Notes: a model not told the origin generated them from the sequence alone. Positions 1 through 11,485 are shown, numbered from the stretch's first letter. The stretch: DNA of 64,000 bases from Leptodontidium sp. MPI-SDFR-AT-0119 (GCA_020726505.1 JAHLEZ010000001.1:6696001-6760000); one strand, 5' to 3'. Numbers and translations: made by a program.

Positions 1-736
1 GCTCCCCCTTTAAGCCTCTCCACGTTACATACTTTAGTCTTCGACGGTTTGAATAATGGTGTAGATATAAGTCAAAAATAAAATGCGGAGGGGGATATTG
101 AAGGAATTCTGAATTGCAAAGAAAGAGCTTTACCCGCTCTAAAGGTTCCCCTGACAAGCCTTGTGCTACTACTGAATTGTCTTGACTAGTTCCGATCTCT
201 ATTTATAGTTCAGATGCCTACAGTCTAAAGCTTTGACCCAAGCAACTTAGAAAGCCAAAATTTTACTTTGAACAGGTTTGTTTACTTTATTTTATTCGTA
301 AATGATGTGACGCTTGCTCTGTAAAGAGAGCAATCACGTGTGACAGCGGCCCCACATATCAATACACGGCATATGAAGATAACAAGAGTCTCTTAGAATC
401 TACAACTAGGTAGGAAAGAAGGTAAAGCGAGAAGAGCTCTATATACAAAGGGGGAGCGCCATGGGGCCAATTAATCTCGGTAAAGCTCGGTTAGTTGGCA
501 TCCTCTGGGCGCTCCTGACCGTCACAAAAAGAGCTTAATGGTGGTGTCGCGGGTCGAGGGGTCCTATCACACTATAATAAGATCTTTATAATTTAGATGG
601 GCGGCGACGACGCGATTAAAATTTTGGAATTAACAAGTTAAGAGTTCGGGAGAGGTGTACAACGTAACTAAAATAAAAAATATATTGGAATTTTGATAAG
701 TTAATGGCAGAGTCGTGAGAAAGAAGCCTTCATGGC
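1..736. other. Intergenic, downstream of the NLR-type gene
   Basis: No coding frame of convincing length or composition is seen on either strand. The sequence is moderately AT-rich. It is the 3' flank of the minus-strand HET/NB-ARC/TPR gene and should hold its terminator, but I cannot point to a specific signal. Confidence 0.5.
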
Positions 737-3700
737 TTATCTAATGTTCAGCCGACTGCCCAGCTGGCGGAGTTTCTGCTTAAAAGACCTCGACTTTGCA
801 GCTCCAGACTTCGTAAACTCATCTTGGCCTACTTTCGACTCAGCAGACGCAGCTTGCAACGCTTGAAGCCGATCTTCAAGTTGCTTACACCGTTTCGAGG
901 AAGGCCCTTGGACGGTTGCGTATCCGGACAATGCTCGATTATACATTGCCCTTGCCATGTTTATCCGGTCGGTTTGCGAGTAGAGGTCACCAAAAGCGAA
1001 CACGGTATTCAACGCCGGTAAATAAGACAATGCAAGTTCAAGGCTAACAGCGTCCTCATAACCTTGCAGCGCCCGTTCGTACATCGCCTCCGCCTTGGCT
1101 AGCTTGCCTTGGTCCGCATAGAGCATGCCTAGGTTATAGATCGTTAAGAGTGTCGATGTGTGCTTTGGGCCAAATGTATCCTCGAATCCCTTCATCGCTC
1201 GTCTAATCATTATCTCTGCTTTAGCTAGCTGGTGCTGGAGCCGGTATAGGTTCCCAAGATGACACACCGTATAGAATGTAGATGTATGGTTTGGCCCAAG
1301 TGCTTCCTCGAAACCTTGTAGCGCCCGAGTAAACATGGCTTCCGCTTCTACTAGCTTGCCTTGGTTAGAATAGAGCTCGCCTAGGTTGTGAACCGTATTA
1401 AGTGTCGATGTGTGGTCCGGTCCAAGTGCCTCCTTGTAGCCTTGGAGCGCCCGAACGTACATCTTCTCGGCCTCGACCAGCTTGCCTTGGTCGACGTAGA
1501 GTAGGCCTAGGTTGTTGACCGTTAAGAGTGTTGATGTGTGGTCCGGTCCAAGTGCCTTCTCACAGCCTCTTAGCGCTCGAAGATACATCGCCTCGGCCTC
1601 TGCTAGCTTGCCTTGGTCAGAGTAGAGGGTGCCTAGGTTGTGGACCGTATCGAGTGTCGATGTGTGGTCCGGTCCAAGTGCCTCCTCCTTGCCTTGGAGC
1701 GCTCGAAGATACATCTTCTCGGCCTCTGCCAGCTTGCCTTGGTCTTTGTAAAGGGTGCCTAGGTTATTGACCGTTAAGAGTGTTGATGTGTGGTCCGGTC
1801 CAAGTGCCTTCTCACAACCTCTTAGCGCTCGAAGATACATCGCCTCGGCCTCTGCTAGCTTGCCTTGGTCAGAGTAGAGGGTGCCTAGGTTGTGGACCGT
1901 ATCGAGTGTCGATGTGTGGTCCGGTCCAAGTGCCTCCTCCTTGCCTTGGAGCGCCCGAACGTACATCTTCTCGGCCTCTGCCAGCTTGCCCTGGTTGGCG
2001 TAGAGGATGCCTAGGCTGTGGACCGTATCGAGTGTTGATATGTGGTCCGGTCCAAGTGCCTTCTTGTAGCCTTGGAGCGCCCGAACATACATCTTCTCGG
2101 CCTTTGCTAGCTTGCCCTGGTCTCTATAGAGGTTGCCTAGGTTATGGATTGTATTAAGTGTCGACGTGTGGTCCGGTCCAAGTGCCTCCTCCTTGCCTTG
2201 GAGCGCTCGAACGTACATCATCTCGGCCTCGGCCAGCTTGCCTTGGTCGACGTAGAGTAGGCCTAAGTTGTTGACCGTAAAGAGTGTCGATGTGTGGTCC
2301 GGTCCAAGTACCTCCTCCTTGCCTTGGAGCGCTCGAAGATACATCTTCTCGGCCTCGGCTAGCTTACCTTGGTCGACGTAGAGTAGGCCTAGGTTGTTGA
2401 CCGTATCGAGTGTCGATGTGTGGTCCGGTCCAAGTACCTCCTCACAGCCTTGGAGCGCCCGAACGTACATCTTCTCGGCCTCGGCCAGCTTGCCTTGGTT
2501 GGTGAAAAGGTCGCCGAGATTGTGAAAAGCCCAATCTAGTCCTTTTATATCTAACTTATCATCCACTATAAAAACGTTCTGTCGTGTCACATGTTGAAGA
2601 AGCCGCCGTTGTAAGAGCCACCAGTCCTTTTCATTTATACTAGGAACCTACGAGGCCACGCAAGTCAAGGCTAGACGTGCAAGGCTCTTGTCCCACTCCT
2701 TGTTAAGCACAAACACTATCCATGAGTGGACACAACTATGCACACTATACCCCCTAGCCCCGACTTGCTGCTGAGGAGACCTGTCTGGATCAACTAGTCC
2801 GAAAGTACATAGTAAGGTGATGGCCTCATTAAAGTTCAGTTCGTCCTTCGTAAGCTTCTGTATCCATTCATCGTCTACAGAGTTTGCATGCCGAAAGAGG
2901 TCAAACCACAGGTCCTGTCGATCAAAATATGCCCATAGCTTGAGTAGTTTTGCTGATGCTGGATTCTGCTGTTGGATCCGATCGAAAGTGATCTGCCATG
3001 TCGTGTGCAGTTTACGATCTTCATAGGAATCTAACAGGGGACTTGTCGTCTGAAGCTTCAACTATGATGTCTTATAGAGCCGAAGATAATCCGAGAAGCT
3101 CGTCGTCACGTGCTCTAGATATGCCCCTGCCGTAGATAGAGCAAGTGGTAGGCCGTCGAGTTCCTTGACAAGTGCTATAGCATTAGGATCTATTTTATTA
3201 GTATTATCTTTACTCCTAATATCAATCATACCGACATACCCTTTTCAATGCCTTTACGTCCTGATATATTAGACACAATCTCAAGACCTTCCCTGACATC
3301 TGACAGTTTCTGAATATGAATTCGTTCACCTTGCCTGACTTGCGACGACCGCGTGGTGATGATGACCGAGCCGTGGTCAGACCGAGGGAGGAATTGACGT
3401 ATATCGACTGCCGAGCTGTCGGGATTGCCAGATGTCTTGGGGTTGTCGAAATTATCATAGATTAGTAGCCAATTTGAGTTTCGCGGGAATTCGAGCCAGG
3501 CTTTTACTGCACTAACAACTTGATCGAGGTCTTTATCTTGGTCGACGCTTGATAACACACTAGTTGAAGGATGATATCTCAGTACCTGTTGAACAACGTC
3601 CCGAAAGCTTAGCTTGAGTGAGTCTTCGTCATTCGCGTTTAGCCAGAAGATCGCCGTATATTTCTCCTTGTGTCGTCTTGCATATGTAATCGCTAGCTGA

Positions 3701-4670
3701 GTCTTTCCCATACCCCCAAGACCATGCAGGATGACACAGGATCGACTACTGTGATCTTGAAGCAGCTCGTGTATTTTCGACAGCTCCTTCTCTCTAGCAA
3801 CAAACTGTGTAGCTTCAGGAAATGACGCGAGGTTGAGCTCGACAGCAAATTGCTCGAAATCGACCCCTGTGCCGGTCAGTTTCGTTGCTTTAGTTAGCAC
3901 ATCTATGTAAACAACTTACCCATGTACAGCCTGTGAATCTCATCCTCCAACCGCCTAAATGCCTGGTCCCTTCTCTCGCCGTAATTTAGTACCATAGACA
4001 CATCGAAGATCCCGATTAAGCAGTACGCTGCATCCTCTTCAATAGTAGTATTCCGACGCTCTGCCCAGGATCTGCGCTCTTTAATACTAAAATTCGACAA
4101 TGCATCACCTCGGAGAGCTTTGTTTGCGATACCGGTAACTTCGTATATCTGAGACTCAAGCGACAACTTGCTCCCTAGTCGCCCACCCTCCGAGCTAAAG
4201 AAGTCAACCAGCCTTGGTGCAATGAGCTCCTGAAGCGTCCAGCCTCGAGTGAACCAACGGCTATTCCTGAAGGCTTCCTCCCATGCCCTCTGGTCATCCA
4301 CCCTGGTGTCGGGCTTCGAGACATCCGAAAGGTAGACGTAGCAGCGCGTAGCGTTCTGATACCACCGAAACATGGAATTGATCGCCGTGCCAAGCTCGAC
4401 TGCATTCTTCTTATCGATGCAGCAGGTGTCGACCCAGAAGTATTCCAGTCCGTCTACTGCGGCCTGCTTCCCGCAGAATTGTATCTTCCTCCACCCAGCC
4501 TTGTTCACAGTCTTACTCATGTCCACGCCAACTTGGATATCCTGATAAACGACCTCCTCTTTTCCCCAGGTATGGGAGAGTATTGCGTAGGCAGGGACAT
4601 TGCCGCTAGTAGGTTCGTGAAAGACGATCTCGCCGTTGGGTTTGCGTTGCAAGAGGCGTATAAGAGACAT
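737..4670 (-). pseudogene. HET / NB-ARC / TPR NLR-type heterokaryon incompatibility gene, two in-frame amber codons
   Basis: Exon 1 (4670-3920) encodes an N-terminal HET domain: AILSHTWG, WVDTCCIDK, SRWFTRGWTLQELIAP. A 53-bp intron (3867-3919; GTAAGT, GCTAAC, CAG) joins it in phase to an NB-ARC module with P-loop GLGGMGKTQLA, Walker B WLLIYDNFD and an ITTRSSQV motif. A 50-bp intron (3190-3239; GTATGT, TACTAAT, TAG) leads, again in phase, to DGLPLAL and a winged-helix-like stretch. From 3189 to 737 a single frame runs through thirteen TPRs, broken only by TAG at 3062-3064 and TAG at 2648-2650. Known relatives of this architecture are NLR-like sensors of vegetative incompatibility: the HET domain triggers cell death, NB-ARC is the switch and the repeats are the sensor. 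The first TAG sits where relatives have Trp, the second probably where they have Gln. About 1,275 codons would otherwise be open. A recent pseudogene or a RIP-hit allele is likely; two sequencing errors are possible. Confidence 0.85.
1040..2560 (-). repeat. Thirteen tandem 126-bp TPR-coding units
   Basis: The units encode a 42-residue TPR of the kinesin-light-chain/TPR_12 type, consensus LGPDHTSTLDTVHNLG then LYxDQGKLAEAEKMYxRALQG. Units 6 and 8 are identical at the protein level and most others differ at only a few positions, while the last three are more diverged. This suggests recent duplication or gene conversion in the array core. High identity between sensor repeats is a known feature of fungal NLR-type genes. 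Confidence 0.9.
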
Positions 4671-6070
4671 GCTGGAGGTTCGCGACGGATCTCATGGCAA
4701 GTGCGACTCGTACTACTCGTTCGGCATATTGCGCAAGCACTGCAAGGTCGACAGGATGTGAAGCAGCCGTCAAAGGACTGATAGTGAGAAGGATATGCCG
4801 TTGTGATCGTAGGCGCCACCCGAGGCTGCGTCGTGGCGCAATCTGGCCAGCCACTTGCATGGCGAAGGTAGACAGAACGCGAAGGAAGCTTCATTTTATT
4901 AGAAACCTTACACACTACAGACCGGTTCACTGATTCTAGGGCAAGTTGTCTGTTATTGTTGAGATGCCAGAAGCCATTTCAGATCTTATCCTGGCTTCTC
5001 CAAAGTTGAAGAGCGGCAAGATACTTGGACAGGAGGGTTATGTGCTCTGCTCGGGGGGAGGAGCCGGAGGATGTCGGCAAGCGGAAATTTACGGCAAGAT
5101 CTCGCGCAGCCACAAACGTCGCAGCCACACGTTTAACAGCCACAGATTTTATTACCTTTCGTACTTTCGTACGAAAAGGGGTTTGCGGTGGGTCTCGTCG
5201 AGCCTGGTATTTTCTTTCGCTACTTATGTAAATTTGTGGGGAGGATTAGAGTATTCGACGTTATTCTGTGGTTATAGCACCTTGCTGATGATAACGGTGG
5301 ACGATTTAGAGTCACTTGAATTCGAAGTACCTACGATTTTCGTTATAGTTTGCGTCTCGCTATGCAGGGACAGACGTTAGCTGTGTTTGTTTTTTAACAC
5401 CACTCTCAACTTATTGGTCAGGTCACTATTCTGTTTGATATCACTTAGGTAACTATTCACTTACTTCCTCTGTTACTTTCTCTTTCACTCTCACTCTCCC
5501 TTTCACTATCTATCCCCATTACCATCCATCCACCTTTCGCAGCTAAGCTTATGTACAGTGCTGGCATTCATAAGTGACGACTCCATTTATAAATCGGTCG
5601 TCGTATTACTCTCTCTCACCAACTCACTCACTCACTCACTCACACACTCAACTCGACAACTCTCTAATGGCATTGGTTGGGTTGCTCCAGTATCCAGATA
5701 TAACCAACCAACCAGAACATGGCACTCTGCATTTAACTATGACCTACGCTCTTCACGACTCTGTCTGATTTTTGAACTTGATATTATTCTTACGTTTCTT
5801 ACTCTCCCTCAACTAGATTTAAACTCCAAACGCCTTCGGTGGCGCAAACCCCAAGCCCGGATTGTGGTATATACAAGAACTTCTCTCCTCTCCACTCTCC
5901 TTTAAAATCCAAACACCATGCTCTCCCAGAAATATAACCCTTCCATCCAATAAATCCACACCCCCAAAAACGCCATTTCCAGACCCAACCATTAAATCCT
6001 ACATCCTACACAATCAACGATCATCCCCCCCTCCCCACGTCATCCCTATTTCGACTTCTCTCTTCACCTC
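4671..6070. other. Intergenic between the NLR-type gene and the O-fucosyltransferase-like gene
   Basis: The region holds the 5' flank of the NLR-type gene and the 3' flank of the next minus-strand gene. Several open frames of 60-140 codons exist (e.g. 4946-5380 +), but none shows a recognisable domain or a consistent splice structure. A CTCA microsatellite lies at 5621-5650. Confidence 0.5.
5621..5653. repeat. CTCA microsatellite
   Basis: About seven tandem ACTC/CTCA tetranucleotides, running into a short CA run. This is a simple-sequence repeat in intergenic DNA. Confidence 0.85.
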
Positions 6071-8021
6071 TCAAGGCCATAAACTCCCCCTAACCCTCCT
6101 CCCCTCGCCCACTGGTCCAAAAACCACACTCAGCGCATCCTTAAAACTCGCCTCTCCCTCCTTCGCTTCCCCGCTGTGCACCTTGGCAGGCGGACCAGCA
6201 GCCGATTTCTCGGCTTCGAGACGGCTCTCGAGGTCGGTTTCGGTGGCGGAAAGGGTGGCGGGGTTGTCGGCTGAGAATTCGGGGTGTTCGGATGGTGGGG
6301 CGGAGGTTGAGGGAGTGGTTGGTGGTGCTGGTTCTGGTTCTGGTTCGGGCTCGGCGGGGGCCTCTGGTTCGGGTTCTGAGGGGGTTTCTGGCTCAGAGGG
6401 TGTCTCTGGATCTGGCTCGGGCTCAGCGGGAGCCTCTGATTCGGGTTCTGAGGGGGTTTCTGGCTCAGAGGGTGTCTCTGGTTCTGGTTCGGCAGGAGAT
6501 TCGGGCTCAGGTAGTAGATCAGCCGGCGGTGCACTTTCCGATTCCACTTCCTGTCTCGCAACCAAACCACCTTCAATACCATCAGACATCCTCCCCTCGA
6601 GACTCCTCCTCCTACGAGCCTTAAAAGGCAATTCATCAATGATCTTCCCCCTCTGAGCAATACTCGTCCATCCCTTCGCACCACTCACAACAACATGTCT
6701 CCTCATAGCCACATTCCAACTAAAACTACTCTCCCACATCCCGCCGAAGATAGAACTCCTCAACAAGACCTCGAAATCGACCAGGAGCTGCTGATCCCAG
6801 CTGAGCTGCTGGAGGAGTTTCCACTCGTCCTCGAACCCTTTCCGGGCAGTGTAGATAGACGAGCTTTCCGGGGGTGAGATAGAAGCGAGGAGGGTATCTT
6901 TCGTTTCGACCGAGATCGAGGCGTTGGCCGCGGTGTGTGTGAATGCTTCTACGTCAGCGGGTGTGGTTGGAGTAAGGTATATGAGTGGGAGTTTAGATTT
7001 CAGGGCGTGTGCGATGTAATTCCGTTCTTGGATTGCGTAGGGCGTCCATCCTGCCGCGAGGGCATCTACTCCCGTTCTGAGATGTGCTCCGTAGAACTTG
7101 CCCTTCGGTATATCCCTCCCCGGCTCCAATCCTAGATTATATTTCGTGTTGAGTGCGTAAAAGGTCGTTGCGGCGATACGTCTAACATCTTCTCTGAAGC
7201 GTAGAATCCGACCGAATTGCGCGACGAGATGCGGATCGTCGTATGTGAGCGGGAATTGTAGGAGTGGTGCGGCGAGGGAGACGAGGATGGGTTTCGCTGC
7301 TGAGGGGGGAACGGGGTGGGTTATGTTTAGGAAGGAGTGGAAATTCTCAGACCAGTTCCCTGGCGCGCCGAGAATGAAGCCGCCTAGGAGGGAGGTGGTT
7401 ATGCTGGTTGGGATGAGGGGGACGGGGGTTGCTGTTGAGGGGAGGTTGAAGAGGTCGTTTTGGTGGGAGATGAGTTGGATTTGGGGACAGGTGGATTGGA
7501 GGGTTGCGGTGAAGTGAGGGAGGTCGAAGTAGTGTGTGAAGGGCACTGGCGTACCTTCTGGGGAGGTGGTTGTTCGGAGGAGGATTTCGGGGACGATGAA
7601 GCCCGTTGCTGTTGTGGGTTGTTAGGTTGATTTCATTGATCGAGTGTTGAATGATGGGAGAGGGAGACGAACCTCCAGCTTCAATGGCATAGCGCACGCA
7701 ATTCAAGAATACATTTCGCACATTCCCAATGCCTCCTTCTGGAGCCTCACATTTGAATATCAGGCCTGGTGTCCAATCCCTCGTCTTGCATAGCTCAATG
7801 AGCGTGCTGTTGTTAAAGGGGCCGTCGATTTCATTCTCGTCTGCGAGGAGACTCTGTACAAAAAGAGCTTTCTTGCCCTTGATTGCTGTCTGATATATGA
7901 TCTTGTAGTCGCGGTGCATGAGATCTGAGGAGCCGGAGAAGAGATAGATTGCTGTTATGGCGAAGGAGAGGAGCGCAATGCTCAGCTTGACAGCTGTGCT
8001 GGCTTGAGTGGAGAGGGGCAT
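6071..8021 (-). CDS. O-fucosyltransferase-like type II membrane protein with Pro/Glu-rich tail
   Basis: Two exons, 8021-7673 and 7608-6071, joined in phase over a 64-bp intron (donor GTTCGT, branch CCTAAC, acceptor CAG), give about 628 residues. The N-terminus has one hydrophobic segment (residues ~12-30), fitting a type II Golgi anchor. Exon 1 ends in EGGIGNVRN, resembling the GGxxNQR donor loop of GDP-fucose O-fucosyltransferase folds. Exon 2 contains FYGAHLRTGVDA, resembling the HxRxG motif of the same fold. I infer a luminal glycosyltransferase; acceptor and sugar are unknown. Residues ~460-540 are a low-complexity tail of EPEPETPSEP-type repeats followed by Ala/Ser-rich sequence, unlike the globular part. 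It is divergent from the OTU gene and shares its promoter region. Confidence 0.7.
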
Positions 8022-8490
8022 CGCGAATGACTGATGGTGGGTAAGGACAGTGAAGAAGATTAGTCGAGTAGAGGATTAGACAAGAGGAGAATAGAGAGTG
8101 AAAACTACATTCCGAGGATGTGTTTCATCCCTTGCGTGGCTGCTGAACCCCTTATTTTGTTTTTTTTGAAGCATTGCATTTCGCGGTTGAAGAATAAAAG
8201 CGGGACGAGCCGAGAGAGGGAGCGAGGCTAGAGGGGTGTTTGCTTGATGAGCAAACATTCGTCTGGAAAATAAACTCAGAACTCAATTTCCGCGAACCTT
8301 GAACAGCTGCTTGAGGCTCTCACTCTTTTTCTTCTTCTCAAATTCCATCCATGCAGCACATCGCCTTAACTTCGCTCGCAGCTAGATTCTAGACTATTTG
8401 TCAGCACAGATCACTTTCGAAAACCTCGAGAGAGCACAACTCGCCATCCCTCCGAGAACCTCGCCCCGCCCCCACCACGACTCGCCCACA
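8022..8490. promoter_or_regulatory. Divergent promoter region between glycosyltransferase-like and OTU genes
   Basis: This 469-bp stretch separates two start codons that point away from each other. It has pyrimidine-rich patches (ctctcactctttttcttcttc near 8320) typical of fungal promoters. No clear TATA box is assigned. Shared regulation is possible but not shown. Confidence 0.4.
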
Positions 8491-9393
8491 ATGGAGTCCT
8501 TCGAGGGCATGCAGAGTCGGCATCGCAAAGAGCAGAAGGATCTCCAATCTCGAGTCACGAACAAGAAGAAGAATGCCACGAAAAAGACGCGAAAGGGTGT
8601 GAATAGCGAGTGTGAAGAGTTGGAGCGGCAGCTGAAGGAAAGGCAAGGTCAAGAAATCGCAGCTCTGAATGGCGAACCTGCAGATACTGAGAATGTGCCT
8701 GATCTCGAGGAAGAAAATACTGAAGAGCCTACTACAAATGGTGTGAATGGTATCGCTGAGACGCTGGAGAAGACTACGATCTCGGAACCTGAGCCGTCGG
8801 AAGATGGACAGCCTCGAAAACGGAATAGACAGAAAGAGCGGCTGGCTCGTCGCGCAGCCGAACAAGAGGCTGTTATAGAGGAGGCAAAGAAAGAGGCTGC
8901 CAATCAACCGGATCAGAAGGCTGTGGAGAGAAAGAAGATGCTGGATCAGTTTACTTCGGTGGGCTTGGTGGAGAAGAGTATCAGACCGGATGGACATTGT
9001 CTGTTTTCTGCTGTGGCTGATCAGTTGTCTCAAGTTGGCATCCCTCTAGGACCAGAGAGTGAGGGTGTCAAGGAAGGAGAACGGTATAAAATTGTGAGAA
9101 AGGCTGCGGCGGGGTATATTGAGGGACATCCGGACGATTTCGTGGCGTGGTTGGATGAGCCGCTGGAGCAGTACGTGGAGAAAATTAGGAATACGGCGGA
9201 ATGGGGTGGGCATTTGGAACTTTTGGCTTTGGCTAAGACGTACAACGTGGAGATTTGTGTCTTGCAAGATGGAGCTGCGCAGACCATCGAGCCTGGAGAG
9301 GGTAAGAAGGATGTAGAGAAGATTTGGCTGGCTTACTACCGACATGGATTCGGGCTGGGTGAACATTACAACTCGCTACGCAAAGCACCTTGA
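8491..9393 (+). CDS. OTU-domain deubiquitinase, OTU2/OTUD6 type
   Basis: An intronless 300-residue protein. The ATG at 8491 is chosen because MQSRHRKEQKDLQ, KKKNATKKTRKGVN matches the conserved N-terminus of OTU2/OTUD6B proteins; the open frame extends upstream only through a TTG. Order: charged coiled-coil-like N-terminus, an acidic linker (~55-110), a Lys/Arg/Glu-rich helix (~110-150), then the OTU protease domain (~150-300). The catalytic Asp and Cys are in RPDGHCLFSA and the catalytic His in GEHYNSL. The family cleaves ubiquitin from substrates; OTU2/OTUD6 members associate with ribosomes and translation factors. Length and motifs are normal, so it should be functional. Confidence 0.92.
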   Translation: MESFEGMQSRHRKEQKDLQSRVTNKKKNATKKTRKGVNSECEELERQLKERQGQEIAALNGEPADTENVPDLEEENTEEPTTNGVNGIAETLEKTTISEPEPSEDGQPRKRNRQKERLARRAAEQEAVIEEAKKEAANQPDQKAVERKKMLDQFTSVGLVEKSIRPDGHCLFSAVADQLSQVGIPLGPESEGVKEGERYKIVRKAAAGYIEGHPDDFVAWLDEPLEQYVEKIRNTAEWGGHLELLALAKTYNVEICVLQDGAAQTIEPGEGKKDVEKIWLAYYRHGFGLGEHYNSLRKAP

Positions 9394-9435
9394 GCACAGC
9401 AGCCACGCTCGAAACCACGATCATCGGTTGGATAA

Positions 9436-10018
9436 CTAGCTAGGGTGTTTCCATACAGAAACCCAGTCCGTCACCTTCCCTTCCGCATTACACCCGATCT
9501 GATGCGTCCTTTCTGGTTGAGAATGTGCAATCCTCACCAAACCACTCTTGCTTGGCTCCCTCAGCTGCGACTCCAGGAGTTCTCTATCTTTAACATATGG
9601 CAATTCCTCTCCCGGCCTTGTCAAATGAGCTAGGTAAACCTTGGGAGGTAAAGCCCAAGGAAGACCACCAGTGGAAGACGGGTTGTACGTCGGGAATTCC
9701 ACACACACAACTCTTCCTTCCGGGGCAAGGAGATCCACGAAGCGTTTCGACTACGCTGGTCTCATGACGGGAGGTAGAGCAGATAGGAACTATATCTACC
9801 AGCATCCAACACAAAAAGTTTGTCCAGCTTTTGATTTAATATAATACTAGAGAGCGCAGATACCGTATAATCATAAATTAAACCGAACTTCTCCTCTCCC
9901 AACACACCCTTCTTTCCCTCCTCAAAGAAGTCCCCCGCAACCCACCTCACCTCCCCCCTCTCCACCCCCTCCCTCGTAGCATAATTCCCCTTCCTAGCCA
10001 TCTCCCCTTTTCCATGCG
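9436..10018 (-). pseudogene. Thiopurine/thiol methyltransferase (TPMT family) remnant, 5' truncated
   Basis: Family similarity starts abruptly at GEMARKGNYATREG and continues with VRWVAGDFFEEGKK and GLIYDYT. A 74-bp intron (9790-9863, GTATCT...TATAG) then joins in frame to FLSALPPVMRPA, a TAG (in the codon where relatives have Trp), then DLLAPEGRVVCVEFPTYNPS and the usual C-terminal half to the stop at 9436. The SAM-binding motif I (LVPGCGRG in homologues), which should lie upstream, is absent; sequence before ~10018 does not align to the family. So both a 5' truncation and a nonsense codon are seen. The living family methylates thiols or halides with SAM. I judge this a dead fragment. Confidence 0.75.
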
Positions 10019-10822
10019 TAGAAGTATAATGGTACAGTACTGCCAGCCGTGTATTCGCACATATGAGAACTTCATCGTGGCGCAGGGATGGGAAGATCTG
10101 GATGTTGTGCCGAAGAGGTTATTACAATTGATGGGGTTTAGTACGCATGATTTTATAGGGTATGTGGATAGGAGGAGTCCGAGGGCTGGGTGGAGATGAG
10201 GAAGAAGAGGTAGCTGAAGTGGGGTGCTAAACAGAAACGTAACCAAACATCGAAATCGAAAAGGGCAGAGGAACCTAACGGAGAGAGAGAGAAGTCTAGA
10301 TTATAAAGGTTAATAAGAGAGTGACGTAATATAAGATTAGAAATGAATTTCAAAATCAAATTTTCTGAAAAGGGGAACTTTACTTGTTATACTTGAAGGA
10401 GCCGGCTGACAAAAACTCGCGCGCGGCACAATTCCTCTCCGCAGGTTGTCAACACCCGATAATAGGCTTCTGCCGCTTGAGGTTAAAGTCAAAGTTTACA
10501 AACTAAGTGCTGGGATTCGATTACTTAGCTAACACGCGAGATCACTAATCACAAGGTTACTTCGATGCTTTGCTCGCCTCTGTTGTACCGGCGACGACGA
10601 ACTATGTGGCTTCGGTAGTCGGTATCATATGGTACCGCTGTCGATGTATAAGAAACCGCTGGCTTTTCTGGGACGATGAGGATACTACGATATTCCATTG
10701 GCACCACTAGGAACTACTTCATTGTCACGTGTACTCCTGTTTCCTGTATTGTTAATTAGTACTGCATCTCGCAGACTCTCCCTCGCCGTACAAATTGAAG
10801 AGAAATCCGAAGTCAATTCAAA
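10019..10822. other. Intergenic, upstream of the SRPBCC gene
   Basis: No gene is supported. A 61-codon plus-strand frame (10014-10199) and a 99-codon minus frame overlap here without domain support. The rest is AT-rich flank and the SRPBCC gene promoter. Confidence 0.45.
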
Positions 10823-11485
10823 ATGGTGCAACAAGTCTACACCACTATAGAAATCGCCTGCCCACCGGAAAGAGTTCGAGAGTTTGTAAGTCAACCCTAC
10901 CCCGTCCCCCTCGTCTCAAACCCTAATCTAAAAGCAAAGAAGAAACCCCTTGGATTCGTTAAGCAAATCTAACCACTATACAGTTTCTAGATGCCTCGAA
11001 ATGGCCGTCCTGGCCCGAAGGAATACAACTCACGCGTCTCGATCCAAAAGACAACTCTCCCGTTAAAGTCGGCGAGAAATTGAAGTTACTTGCTGGTGGG
11101 ACAACGCTTTACCCAACTATAGTCGTAAGAAGCCTCCTTTCCCCCTCCAAGCTCCCCTAAGCCCCTCTAAACATCCGTACATTCATTTTCCCACCTCATC
11201 ATATACCCTACCTAACCCCCGTAGACAAACACCCCCACAACAGTCGCCTGGCACGGTTCAATCCACGGCGTGATAATCGGGACGCACACCTTCGAGTTCT
11301 TCCCCAGCGAGAACCCGACGAATCCTGGAGGCACGAAGTTAGTGCACAGAGAGGATTTCACGGGTCTTTTGGAGTTTTTAATGGGAGGTAGATGGCCGGC
11401 TTGGGCGGGTGGGCAGAGGGTCGCTGCTGAGACGAGGTATGCGGCCTTTAATAAGTTTTTGAAGGGGGCTGTTGAGGGATTGTGA
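10823..11485 (+). CDS. SRPBCC (START-like) superfamily protein
   Basis: Three exons, 10823-10885, 10984-11124 and 11225-11485, with introns of 98 and 100 bp, each with GTAAG donors and YAG acceptors and all in phase zero. They encode 154 residues. It begins MVQQVYTTIEIACPPERV, continues with FLDASKWPSWPEGI, and later has TVAWHGSIHGVIIGTHTFEF and a helix with FTGLLEFLMGG; this is the order of a helix-grip fold that binds a hydrophobic ligand. The family is widespread in ascomycetes as polyketide_cyclase2/SRPBCC proteins, mostly without a proven ligand. No signal peptide is seen, so it is probably cytosolic. No catalytic role should be assumed. Confidence 0.85.

Noticed and set aside
1528..2157. 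Plus-strand ORFs with tandem repeats opposite the TPR array
   Set aside because: They are antisense shadows of the 126-bp TPR units; the Cys/Pro/Leu-rich translation has no domain and the minus frame is the coding one.
4946..5380. 144-codon plus-strand ORF
   Set aside because: No domain, no introns and composition unlike neighbouring genes; probably chance.
6292..6624. Plus-strand ORF with GSGSG/ARRGPL repeats
   Set aside because: Antisense of the Pro/Glu-rich tail of the glycosyltransferase-like gene, whose two exons join in phase and carry conserved motifs.
10014..10199. 61-codon ORF with mixed composition on the plus strand
   Set aside because: Lies antisense to the truncated edge of the TPMT remnant; too short and without support.
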